Assembly (NCBI GenBank): GCA_905221605.1
Contig: CAJNDS010002785.1
Coordinates: 83,705-147,704, forward strand
DNA: 64,000 nucleotides
Reading direction: 5' to 3'
Source: Symbiodinium natans
Taxonomy: Eukaryota > Sar > Dinophyceae > Suessiales > Symbiodiniaceae
Every line of letters begins with the position of its first letter. Positions within the stretch are counted from its first letter, which is position 1. Both the position numbers and the translations under genes were made by a program. Below are positions 1-10,491 of the stretch, piece by piece. The notes under the pieces were generated by a model that was not told where the DNA came from, did no database searches, and saw only the letters and a program-made list of their open reading frames with translations.

Positions 1-52
1 TGAGCAGCATGACGCAAGCAGAGCTTCGCATGCTGCTGAGCAGCAAGCCCAG
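1..52 (+). CDS. Possible partial exon, unrecognised
   Basis: The first 52 bases read MTQAELRMLLSSKP in the frame of the ATG at 9, and the sequence is then cut by a GCAAGT that would serve as a GC-type donor at 53. It could be an upstream exon of the RecQ gene that follows, but no helicase motif is visible in it. The window edge removes its start. This is a weak call based only on protein-like composition and the donor. Confidence 0.25.
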
Positions 53-1159
53 GCAAGTAATGCGAGTCTATACTTGACACACTTGCTTCTGAAGATTGTC
101 AAGTGATGCGAATCAATTTCAACAAACCTGGGTTGTTGCTTCCAGGACAGTTTCGCTTGGTAGTTTCCCATAGCAGAGTCTGTATAATCCCGAAGCCTAT
201 AGTGTTGATAGGAGTCTTATATCAGCAGAAACTACCCACCCGCAATTGTCCTTTGTTCGTGCGCCACGCAGGTCCGGCAGGCAGTTAGTGGCACAACGGA
301 TCCCAGCGGCCACAAAACCTTGCAGTACTGCGTTGTGGGAATTTCTTGGAATGGGATGTTCTGAGGGTGGAAAGGAAGCTGGATGAAATGCCTTCATAGT
401 ACATAGACGATGCTTCGGAGCTCGTAGCAGGGTCGGACCGCATGTGCCTGTGGAAACTTGGCTTTTCGGAAGTGCGAAGCTGGCGCCCCTCAGCTTTTGT
501 TTTATCTGCTTTTCTTTCATCTTGGCATCGTTGCAAGCTGTCATCCCTTTGTGGCTGACAAGCAAGTGGCTGGCGCGCAAGCCTGAACAGACTGCCACGG
601 AGAGAAGCAACAGAGTCCTTTCTTACGCATCATGTATTCTACGTGGAAGCGGTGGTCTGTCCAAGGAATGATCTTAGAGGGTGCCCACCGGCCCCGCATT
701 TCAAGCACTTTGTGGCACAGTAGGAACCGGAACATATCGAGGAAAACGTCGCTGTGTTGTTCCCTGGCAGCCGTAGCTCCACGGACCCCGAAGCCTTGGA
801 CGGGGGCCGTGCGTTTTTCAACTGCGCTGAGATGCACTGGGTTCGGAGAGTCGTCGTCCCTAAGCCCTAATCGTAATAAACCCCTAAAGCGGCAGGCGGT
901 GTGTTGGCTGCCTCCTTCCACGCTGGCCACCCTCCGGCCAAGCGCTGGGCTGTGCAGGCCGTCTGACTGAAACATGCAAGTTCAAGGGCGGGGGGGGGGG
1001 GGGGGGTTGGCTAGTGAGGGTTGCCAGGGGCTTTTATTCGCGTGTATCCGGTTGAGGTTTAAGCTTAGGTCCACGCTGCTGAGCCTGGTTTAGACAAGTT
1101 CAGGTTCCGAAGCCAAACATCAGCCCAGCGCATACTGCACAACCCCTAAGTTTGTAACC
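53..1159. other. No gene recognised; mixed sequence
   Basis: About 1.1 kb with overlapping open frames on both strands (for example around 300-960), none with a recognisable motif or clear codon pattern. A G run of about 20 lies near 990-1008. It is probably intron or spacer upstream of the RecQ exons. Exons for the RecQ helicase motifs before motif V should lie upstream, and I could not find them here. Confidence 0.4.
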
Positions 1160-1395
1160 CGAGAGAGAGAGGGAGAGAGAGAGAGTGGAAGAGGCAGAGG
1201 AAGAAGAAGAATCAGAAGAAGAAGAAGAAGGAGAAGAAGAAGAAGAACAGAGAGAGAGGGAGAGAGAGGAAAGAAATACAGAAATACAGAATAATAACGA
1301 AATAAAGAAGGAAACAAGAGAGAGCGAGCGAGCGAGAGGGCGAGAGAGAGAGAGTGAGAACGATAGACAGACAGAGAGAGAGAGGGAGAGGAGGA
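1160..1395. repeat. Polypurine GA/GAA tract
   Basis: Almost every base on the + strand is a purine: GAGA runs alternate with GAA runs for roughly 230 bases. The glutamate-rich and serine-rich frames read from it are by-products of the repeat. The opposite bias (CT-rich) is seen near 9.1-9.9 kb. Confidence 0.85.
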
Positions 1396-1567
1396 AAAAG
1401 AGCAGGAACCCCGGAAACAAGTTCCTCCTAGCTAGTGCACAAACTCTATCATGGAGGTGTTCTGAATTTGAACCGCCTTTGTTCGGCTTTAAGAACATAC
1501 AATCTGGAAAAAGGGACGCCTGGAAGGGACCTAATGAATGTAGAACAACCTCCCTGAACCCGAGCCC

Positions 1568-1650
1568 CAGGGTTTAGGGTTTAGGGTTTAGGGTTTAGGG
1601 TTTGGTAACCCTCAACCCCAAACCACTACCCTAAACCCTACCCCCCCATA
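1568..1650. repeat. Interstitial telomere-type repeats, both orientations
   Basis: Five TTTAGGG units (1572-1601) are followed within 30 bases by CCCTAAA-like units (to about 1645), giving a short inverted pair. The TTTAGGG heptamer is the telomere repeat known from plants and dinoflagellates. Here it is internal and degenerate, not a chromosome end. Confidence 0.8.
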
Positions 1651-1682
1651 AGACTCTGAAGATCCCTCAAGCCAATAGCAAG

Positions 1683-1728
1683 CAGAGGACCAGTTCACCC
1701 GCAATGAGCTACAGGCCATCCGGATGTG
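1683..1728 (+). CDS. Possible small exon, unrecognised
   Basis: Between an AG at 1681-1682 and a possible GT donor at 1729 the sequence reads AEDQFTRNELQAI, which has a protein-like composition. It lies 280 bases before the first certain RecQ exon and may belong to that gene, but the residues match no RecQ motif I can name. Confidence 0.25.
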
Positions 1729-2007
1729 CATGGAGAGATTGTTTATGATTTTCTACTAGTTAGAGGGTTTGGGGTTTCAGGTTTAGGCAGTTTAGGGTTT
1801 TGAGTGCAGAGCAGCAGAAGGGCAAATTTCTTAGAGCGCTTGGGGTTTGGCTTGCATATTAGTGCTCAAGCTTTTGCTCACTGAGGCATAAATGACGAAA
1901 GCGGATCTCCATTGTGTCCTTGCGAAGCCCTCCAACCCAAACAATTACAACCCCTTACACCCTAGATTTAAACTCTTTATATTGATCTGAACCTGCGATT
2001 TCGCGAG

Positions 2008-2219
2008 GCTGTGGCTGCAACCGTGGCCTTCGGTATGGGCATCGACAAGCCAGATGTGCGTGGCGTGGTCGCATTGGGTTGAAGGCGCATGAGGCGCAAG
2101 TAGAGTTTTGAGATCGTCTAAGGTATACGAGTTCTGCTCATGGGGGTACATGGCGTCGGAAGAGTGCACAACACCCGCGCACGCGTGCACGCGTACCATT
2201 TCCATCACGTTTCATTTTT

Positions 2220-2254
<35 letters not shown>

Positions 2255-4138
2255 TTCTCTCTACCTGCAAACTGCAGCATGCAGGCCGAGTACTTCACTT
2301 CGGCATGCCGAAGAGCCTGGAGGCGTACATGCAGGCGGGGCTTCGGGTCCAGGATTTGTTTCTTGCGAGACGCGTTTTTTTTTCAATAGCCAGCAGATAG
2401 GAATCTGGACGAGCCGGGCGAGATTCCATGCCTGGCGCCTGCATCGTGCTCTTCACCAAGAACGACCGGCGGCAGAACGAGCAGGTGAGACAAGCCGGCA
2501 TGTCTCGTCGTCTGAGACATAAATGAACAGATGGATGCCCTGAGTCCTGTCGACTAGACCTCCAGCTGTTCTGTCCACGGCAGAGTGCAGAGCTCCAAGC
2601 CCTCAGCCCAACAACCAAATCTCCACGAGTCCGAACCGCCCCGAAAGCTGCATGGGTAGGTGCTCCTTGGCCAGGACTGGGTGATGGGGGGGGAGGGGGC
2701 AAACTTGCTGCTTACTTGGCTCTCCTTCTGGCTTTGGAGGTTATTTAAAGTCCTCTGTCAGGAACGCAGATGGAGGACAGGTGCTTTTCCGACACCCCCC
2801 ACCTCCACTCCTGGAGGACCCAAATCCCCAAACCCCCAGGCCCTCAGGGCGAAAGGGAAGGAAGCCCTGGAGCATCTTGAAATCATAAAGCATTGGTGGA
2901 AACATGCGGTCTTCACTTCAAAGGTCGCTTGCTCCTGCGATGCTCATGTCTTCGGGCACGAGCTGTCCACAACTTCCGCCCAAACCTAAACGCCAACGTA
3001 AAGACTCTGCATAAAGCCCTCCGACCTAAACCACAACTAACCAAAACGAAGACGTATCGCGAGGATGGCTTGGTGCTTACCCCAGCGCTGCACAGGATCG
3101 CTTCGGGTTTTGCGGGTTTTGTTTTTTTTGTCATCAGCGGGTTTCGCAACTGTCAGCCGTTATACCCACACCCCGAGATGGCATGGCAGGGAAGTGTGGT
3201 CCAGTCCACAGGCAACGTCCAAGGAAGGCCCCTGTGCCCAAGAAATTGGACCCACTGGACAGCCCTGTAGACTTACAAGCTCCAAATCTAAGCCCCAAGA
3301 CAGTCAGACACCTTAGAATTGATAGCCTTTGTTTTTTGGGGCACTCGCGACAAGGAGCCTCATGCGCTACCAGAGCTCGTTCTTCTATTGCGGCTCGGTG
3401 AATTAAAAATCGCCATACGGGACCACAAGGAGGTTTGAACCCCTGGCTTGGACCCTGAGCCTTTCCGCGCTGCTGTTTCTAAATCCAAAAGCCTAAACCT
3501 TGAACCCGACAACCAGAGTAGCCTCAAGGTAACCTTGAAACCTAAAACAGCCTAAGCCCTAAACTCATAATAGGTCTCGAGGGCCTCAAGGGTAACTGGA
3601 ATACAGCAGGAATCCGATGTTGACTTTCGATTAAAATCATTTTTACTCCAATAGACGTGCATGTCGCCGACGACCAACTCAACGGCTTAAAATACCCAGG
3701 GTGAATGGTACCCTCAGGTCGGAACCGCCGGAAGTGCCGGCGGGCACAGCTTCTGGAGTACCTGGGTGAGGAGCCCTAGCATATAGGCATTTCGATCATG
3801 ATATTGCTGACTAGTCCTACTATATATTGCTATTCCTCGTAACGTCAGTACTAGCACTAGTAATCACTAGTAATATGACCGACCAGTAGTGCTAGTAGTT
3901 GTACTAGTATACCACATTGCTCGCAACTGCTTACTACTGCTCACTACTCCTGCGTACTGCTAGTGGCAACTAGCACAATCAATATTATTACGACGACGAT
4001 GACGACGACGACGACGACCTGCTACCTGCTACCTGCGACCTGCTGCTACTCCGGAGTAGTGCTCCTACTGCTACTACTGCTACTACTACGACGACGACTA
4101 CTACGACTACTACGACTACGACGACCACCACCGCCACA

Positions 4139-4185
<47 letters not shown>

Positions 4186-5161
4186 GACGACGACGAGGAC
4201 GACGACGATGACGACGACGACGAGCTGCGATGATGGCTCTTACTAGGGCTACATCTGTTGGTGATTTATTTCAATTGACCAGGAGCTAGAGAGCTGACAA
4301 GGTGGCGGTAGGGTGTGCTACCCAGATTTATAGGGTAGAAACTTGGCGCGGAGGAGCCCAATGCGCCAGACGCCTTCCAGCAGATCTGCTCGAGTTGCTC
4401 GACCGCTCGGAGCCCCCAAGTGGACATTCGGCCCTGGGAGCCCTAAACCTAAACCCGAAGTTTTAGGCCCTAAATCCAATCACCCGTTAAAGCAACAAAA
4501 TTCGACCCACAATCCTCTGACACTTGGGGAGGGTCAGTCCTGAGCACGCCTTCCTGCACAGGTCTCAGGGCTTTTGCGATGTAATCCCCTAACGCTTCAG
4601 ACCCCAAAAAGCCTATAAGCCTTGTAAGCCCTTCAACATATTCCATGAGCCCCCTGAGTGAGCCTTATTACCCACCCCAAGTACCCCCAACAACCTCCTG
4701 CACTTGAAGGTTCACGGGTAAGTAGGCTTGTAAGTACCCTGAATAAGGCTAGAACCAGTTGCAATTTCAGTTACCCTACATAGAACCCCCACTTACGGTG
4801 ACTCATGACCTTTCAAGTAGAGCTCTGATTCCCGCAGGCCAGGCACCACCCAGCCACGGGACACCGGGCTTCTGCGCCCTCAGCGCCGGGAAGCTTTGCT
4901 GCGGCCGCCCGGGCCCCCAGGAGGCGTGCGGGGAGGAGGAAGCGATGTTCATATAATTGTTCATTTTTTGTTATTGGGGGGGGGGGGGGGGGGGAGCATC
5001 TCTCGATTTTTTTTTTTTTTTTTTTTGTCGGGGGGGGGGGGGGGGGGGGCTTCGGGTCTTTAGGTTTCGGGAGTTGGGGGCTGATTTGGCTTCCCCAACC
5101 CTAAAACGGGTCGGTCTAAACTCCCCGACGTTGCTGAGGCTGCGACAACTGCTGCAACCTG
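2008..5161 (+). CDS. RecQ-family ATP-dependent DNA helicase, 3' part (split gene)
   Basis: RecQ helicases unwind DNA 3' to 5' during repair and recombination in the nucleus. Exons with consistent phase are 2008-2059 (AFGMGIDKPDV, helicase motif V), 2285-2334 (LHFGMPKSLEAYMQ), 2401-2484 (ESGRAGRDSMPGACIV, motif VI with the GRAGRD arginine finger), 3718 or 3735-3770 (CRRAQLLEYLGE), 4354-4393 (EPNAPDAFQQICSS) and 5139-5161 (CDNCCNL). Together the last three give the four-cysteine zinc site of the RecQ-Ct region, C..CRR and C-S-S-C-D-N-C. A possible exon at 3326-3397 (SLMRYQSSFFYCGS) would lie between. Introns start with GT (2060, 2485, 4394, 5162), GC (2335) and GA (3771). The N-terminal helicase motifs and the true 3' end were not found. 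The match rests on family motifs seen by eye; the RecQ subfamily is undetermined. Confidence 0.85.
3771..4353 (+). other. GA-AG intron of the RecQ gene with trinucleotide repeats
   Basis: To keep the zinc-site reading frame, splicing must join LGE at 3770 to EPNAP at 4354. That gives an intron beginning GAGCCC and ending GCGGAG. The nine bases GAGGAGCCC occur at both edges (3768-3776 and 4351-4359), like a target-site duplication. The intron interior has degenerate CTAGTA/TACTGC stretches (3780-3960) and then a long run of ACG/CGA triplets (3990-4225). Confidence 0.6.
3990..4225. repeat. ACG/CGA trinucleotide microsatellite
   Basis: The run is dominated by CGA/ACG triplets with some CTA and CTG triplets, over about 235 bases inside a RecQ intron. 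The arginine-rich and leucine-rich frames read from it are artefacts of the repeat. Confidence 0.85.
4400..5138 (+). other. RecQ intron with G and T homopolymers
   Basis: The stretch between the last two recognised RecQ exons starts C/A-rich with degenerate CCCTAAA, then carries a G run (about 4976-4994), a T run (about 5010-5026) and another G run (about 5031-5049). No coding signal was seen except the exon that ends it at 5139. Confidence 0.5.
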
Positions 5162-6387
5162 GTAGGGCACACAGAGTGTGAGAGCAGGAGGGTTTGAGGG
5201 TTTGAATTTAGAGTGTATATGAGCTTAGATTTTTTGTTTTTTTGTTTTTTTTCCGTTGTCTAGCCTCCGAAGCAGGTTTTTTAATTTTAGGCTTTGCGGG
5301 GGGGGGGGGGTATCTGTGGCCACTTTCTTTTCTTCTGAAACGGTTTAGTGAAAGTCGGTTTCAAGGTTGAGGGTGTGGCGGGGAAAGGGGCTCAGGCTTT
5401 CAGCTGAGGTTCGGGGCTTTGGAGGAAAGAGTTTTTGCAGAGCAGGCTTTTGTTTATTGATTTGGGGCTTTAGTAGCTTAGGGTTTGCGCGGGGCAGACT
5501 AGCCTTACGAAGCTTCTAAGCCCCAAGAACCCCGAGGACGCGGCTTTGTCGGGCTGCCAAGATGCCAGTGCGAGCCTTTGAACTGTCAGGTTTGCTTGAG
5601 TTGAGGCCTTAGCGTTCTCCGTTCTTTTTGGAGCTCAGGTGCGGTGTTCAGGTCGGTCGTTAGTATCAATATGATTGAGGGGCAAGGCCCTGCAGATCAA
5701 CACTGTCTGGCAACGTGGTGACTCCAGAATTGAAAACATCCCCCTAGCCCAAGCCCTCAACCCTTGAATCCTGATCCTGCAAACCGAGCTGGCCCTGCTA
5801 CGCTGTTTCAGGCGAAGAACTCCAGCTGCTTGTTTGCATTTCATGGCCGTATCGCCATTCAGCCGCAAGCCTAACAACACCCGAAATACCCAAGCCTTGC
5901 GTGCCCAATCCTTACAAGAGCCTGCAGATTGAACCACTTTCGATGTCTTCGCAGAAGTCAAATTTGGCTCAAAGCGACGCTGACCAAAGCCAGGCGAATG
6001 GCTGTGGCCCGACAGCAATAGAAGCCGTCTTGCAACTGAACATCTTTGCGTTGGCGCCCACTAGGCACATAAAGCCGCAGGCGAACCTGTGAAACCTTTC
6101 AACCTGTAGTTAACCACCCTAGATCAACAACAAGTAAGCTTAGCTTGGGGTACGAAGGCCTTGCACACTAGGATCCCTGATTCGCCAACCCCCCCCCCCC
6201 CCCCCCAAAACCTGTAGCTCCCACTTGATTTGCGGGTTTTTAGGGGTTTGCTGAGGGCTTGGGGACCTAAAGCCGAAGCCCAGATCCTCTGGAACCAAAC
6301 ATGCCCGAACGTGACCCCGAGCCTGGGCCACCTCTTAGTCTGAGCTTTGGCACAGCCCTAAGCCTCAACACCTTAGGTTGGATGTGC
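5162..6387 (+). other. Spacer between RecQ and ATG3; possible last RecQ exon
   Basis: The RecQ gene must end in this stretch, since the next gene starts at 6506. A short protein-like piece at 5528-5571 (NPEDAALSGCQDAS) follows an AG and could be a terminal RecQ exon. The rest is degenerate telomere-like and G-rich DNA, with a C run near 6187-6206. At 5962-5972 TTTGGCTCAA resembles the end of the dinoflagellate spliced leader, but it is not followed by a convincing gene. Confidence 0.35.
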
Positions 6388-6467
6388 CCCCCTTATACTA
6401 ACAGTCCTTGATGAGGATTTTAATTGAGGGTAAGATGATCCCATTAAGGACTGTCAGTATAAGGGGA
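6388..6467. repeat. Short inverted-repeat element before the ATG3 start
   Basis: The left arm CCCTTATACTAACAGTCCTT and the right arm AAGGACTGTCAGTATAAGGG are inverted copies with one mismatch over about 20 bases, enclosing about 35 bases. The whole 80-base unit could fold into a hairpin or be a miniature inverted-repeat transposon. It ends about 40 bases before the ATG3 start codon, so it lies in the 5' leader or promoter region of that gene. Confidence 0.7.
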
Positions 6468-6505
6468 TCCCACGCTACAAAGCCTTTCTTGTATCCCAAG
6501 CCCAG

Positions 6506-9440
6506 ATGGAGCAGCTGAGCATCGCCAAGCACCGCCTGGGCGATGCACTGCGCAGTACGGTCAACGCCTTCACCACAGCCGGCGGTGACCTGCGGCAGCT
6601 GTTGGTTGAGGACTTGCTGGGGGTCAGTTTAGGGTTTTAGGGTTTAGGGTGTACAGGGTGTACAGGGTGTACAGGGTGTACAGGGTGTACAGGGTGTACA
6701 GGGTGTACAGGGTGTACAGGGTGTACAGGGTGTACAGGGTGTACAGGGTGTACAGGGTGTACAGGGTGTACAGGGTGTACAGGTTGGGGTCCAGGTCCAG
6801 GGGGTTGAGGGGTGCAGGATCTTGGTGCTGCGGGGGTGCGTGTGGCGTTGTTCAAGTGCATTCGGCTGTGACCGGCTGGCTTGCTCGTGTTCGTTCCAAA
6901 TCTTCAGAAACCTCTTTGGGTAAGTTTCCGTGAGCTCTCAGTTGGTGGTTTGGAGCTTGGGGTTGTGGGGGCTTTGGGGGTTTTGGGGGTTGGTTTGGGC
7001 TTGGGATTTGGGTCGGTGAAGCATTTTGGGTTTTGGGCTTAGGTTTCAGGGGTACAAAGATTCAGGGCCCTGCGACTCAATGAAGCTAAAGTGGGCTGAG
7101 TTGGAATGGCGAACTGGACAGAAAGTAGCTTGCCATCCGGCCCCTGATGGCATCGCTTGATATAGCCAGTCTACTCACCGTGCGATTTCGCGAATCAACA
7201 ATCCGGATATGTTATGCTCTGCATTCTAAGGGGGCCATGAAAGCACCTTTGCGCTACACTCTTCTCGTGGTACCCTGTATGCCCTTTCTCAGGGCTCGGT
7301 TCCCTCCACTAAACCCAGAAAGCCTTAAAGCCTGCAAAACTTGACTGTTTGGTCGCTGGGCAACCTCGTCTTAGGCGAGTCGAAGTTCGTGGAGAGTGGG
7401 ACGCTGACCCCAGAGGACGCGAAGGGTATTTAGGCAATACCATGGGCCTGCGGTAGTTTGAAGGGTAGAGGGTTGGGATTGGGCCTATTTGTAGTTTCAA
7501 TCGTAGAGAGTTTATGGCTTAATGTTGCAGTCGCTTTGTCTCTGGCCCCCCCCCCCCCCAAAAAAAAAAAGCAATTTCGGGGTTTTTGCTTACCCTCTAT
7601 AAACGGGAACGGGGTCTGGTATAGTACTGGTAGTAGTGGTAGTAGTAGTGACCTGACGACTTTGCCTCAGCCGAGACCAAAGAAACAATCCTGCAGCTTC
7701 TTTGTCAGATAACACAACTTTGTTCTCCAAATCAGCATCCCGGACCACGAACTTCGCATAGTTGCGGGTGACCATGTTCAATAGGGGTAACCCGAAGAGT
7801 TTTCTGAACCGGCGCCCCCAATATCCCACCTGTGGTTCAGGGTGAGTTTAGGGTTTTGAGCATGCGGGACCAGGCGAGGACTCTCATGCTCATGCGATAT
7901 CTATCTCCTTCATGTATCCTACTGAAATGAAGTGGAATCACACTTCCACTCTGACTGCATATTCCAACTACATGAACTTGAACGCACAAATACCGACTTC
8001 CAGGCACCCTGCAGACCCCAAACTCCCTACAGACCCTGGCAAGACCCCTTAAAGCCCAAAAACCCTGAACCTGAACCGTAAACCCAAAACCCTGTAAACC
8101 CCAAACCCTTAGAACCCCAAAGGGTTTAGGGTTTAGGTTTATTCAATTCAGCCCCTAAAGCCCGTCCCCAGATCTCTTGAATCCTCAACCTCAAAACCCA
8201 CCTTCAGGAGTTCGTGGAGGCAGGGGACCAGCCGCTTTGCCAACTTTTGAGGGTTTTAGGGTTTAGGGTTTTAGGGTTTAGAGGATTTAGGGTTTAGGGT
8301 TATTGGGTTTTGGGTTTAGGGTTTAGGGTTTAGTATTTAGGGTTTAGGGTTTAGGGTTTAGGGTTTAGTCCGCCCTTTGGGGTTTGTTTCGTGTCGCAGT
8401 CGCTGCTTGTTTGTTCTTGTTTGAAGGCATGTAGGGTCTAGCTTCAATGTTCATGTAGGGGTATCTGGAGACGTGTAGAGCTGTTTGGAGGAAATGCCCA
8501 GCCCTGCTCCCCCCCCCCCCACCAAAACATCCTTGCATGGTGTGACGGGCCCCCAGACCCCAATAGAAGAGGTCCGCCCCTAAACCCTAAACCCTAAACC
8601 CTAAACCCTAAGCCCTAAGCCCTAAACCCTAAACCCCGCAACCCCAAGGTTAACGTTCAAGTTCCCGACCTGGCGATGGGAGTCTGGCGAGGCATCGCTG
8701 AGAGCGAGCTACCTCCCACAGGCCCGAAGATGCGCAGCTGGGTTCTAAGTTAGGGCCCTTACATGCAAGGTTTTTGTTAAGGGGTATGTGCGGGCTTGAT
8801 TTTGATTTTGAATTCGGGTCCCATTTTACGGTTGGGGTTGAGGGCTCATAGGTCTCTGCTCAGGAGGTGAGGCTTTTGTTTCCGCTGGTCGTTGCTTCGC
8901 GCTGTACTACACCCGGAACAAGGGCGGCAAACCTGCCCGAAGGGGGCCCCAGTCCCCTAGCCCTTAAGAAAAACAGTTGTATAAGTTATATATATATATA
9001 TATACATATATAGAGAGGGAGGGGACAACGCTTGGCCAGAAATATTTGAAAGTGTATGACGAGGGAGCTTTGTTGTTCTTTCCCTCTCTCTCGCTCCTTT
9101 ATTATCTCTGTCTTCTCTCGCGCTCTCTCTCTCTCTCCCGCTCTTTCCTTTGTCTCTCTCTCTCTCTCTCATGTCTCTCTCTGCTCTCTCTCATATATCT
9201 CTCTTAGCTCCTTCTCATCTCTCTTTCTCAGCTTCTCGTCTCTCACCGCTCTCTCATCACACTCTCATCTCTCTTTCTCTCTCGCTCTCTCTCGCTCTCT
9301 GTCTCTCTCTCTCTCTCCTCTCTTCTCTTCTGTCTTCTCTTTTGTCTCCTGTCTTCTGGCTTATTTCTTCTCTCTTCTCTGTCCTCTCTCTCTCTCTCTC
9401 GCTCTTGCTCTCGCTCTGTCCCGCTCTATCTTTATCTCTC

Positions 9441-9471
<31 letters not shown>

Positions 9472-10456
9472 ATTCTCCTCCTCTGATCGTATCTCCCTCG
9501 GGTCTCGCTCTTATCGCTCTCTGACCTCTCTCTCATCTGTCTCTCGTGTCTTTTTCTTATCTTTCTTTTGTTTCCCTCTTATATCCCCGTAAATTTGTTC
9601 ATCTCTCTCTTTCTCTTATCTGTTTGAAATCTGAACTCTCTGTGCAACCCTTTCTCTTTCCTTTCTCTCTCTCTGTCTCTTTCTTTCTCGCTCGCGCTCT
9701 CTCCTTCTCTCTCTGCAACTATCAATATCTCTTTCTCCTTACCCCGCTCTGGTTCTCTCCCTTATCTGTTTCTGATGTCCCTCATATCTCGCTCTCTCTC
9801 TCTCTCCCATCTATCTTTCCTTCCCCTCTCTTATTGTTCTCTTCTCCTCTCTCTCGCTCTCTGTCGCCCTCTCTCGCTCTCTCTTATCTCTCTCTTTCTC
9901 TCATCTGGGTTTTCTTCTTTCCGTCTCTCGTTCAACAAGTCCCTCGTTGACAAATCGATTTTTTAGGGACCTTTCAATCACTTACAAGGAATATAGGGAG
10001 CTCGAAGATGTCTGTAACGGCGTGTGTGGATTTCATGGTGTAGCCTGTCGTCCCTCCATGGCCCTACAGGAGCAGCAGTACCTGATCACCAGGCGCGCGA
10101 TTTCATGTCCGAGTTCATTTTCACGATTTGTTCAGGCTCACGGGTTGCGGATAGGGTGGGAGCCTGTGACCATGGACGAGGGAAACGCGGGGATCGAAGC
10201 CTCCTAAGCAGCAAGAAGCAGCGCCATGGCTTGGAGAATACCCAACATGAGCCGCAGTTTGCTAGTGGGGTGAACCTTTGAGCAGTTTCGGGGCTCAGGG
10301 CTTAGGCTTGGGGAGCTTTTGAAAGTCACTGAGGGCTCGCAATACTCAGAAAGCCTGTCAACGCCCCTTGCAAGGAACGTGCCCTGCCGGGATAGGGTCC
10401 GCGCTTCTGGGCAGGATTGGGAACATTGCCTACCCTTCAGCCCAAAACCAGACCCT

Positions 10457-10491
<35 letters not shown>

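Noticed and set aside
197-975. Minus-strand genes near the left edge
   Set aside because: Overlapping frames on both strands have neither motifs nor consistent composition.
3963-4211. Leucine/arginine-rich protein
   Set aside because: Read from a trinucleotide repeat inside a RecQ intron.
5962-5975. Spliced-leader relict marking a retrogene
   Set aside because: TTTGGCTCAA is a shorter match with a mismatch upstream, and nothing downstream looks like an intact gene copy.
6637-6933. VYR/VHP repeat proteins
   Set aside because: Both frames are produced by a 9-bp minisatellite inside an ATG3 intron.
9056-9966. Long serine/leucine-rich membrane-like proteins
   Set aside because: They are readings of the CT tract in an ATG3 intron. 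Several frames are open at once and no start or splice signals fit.
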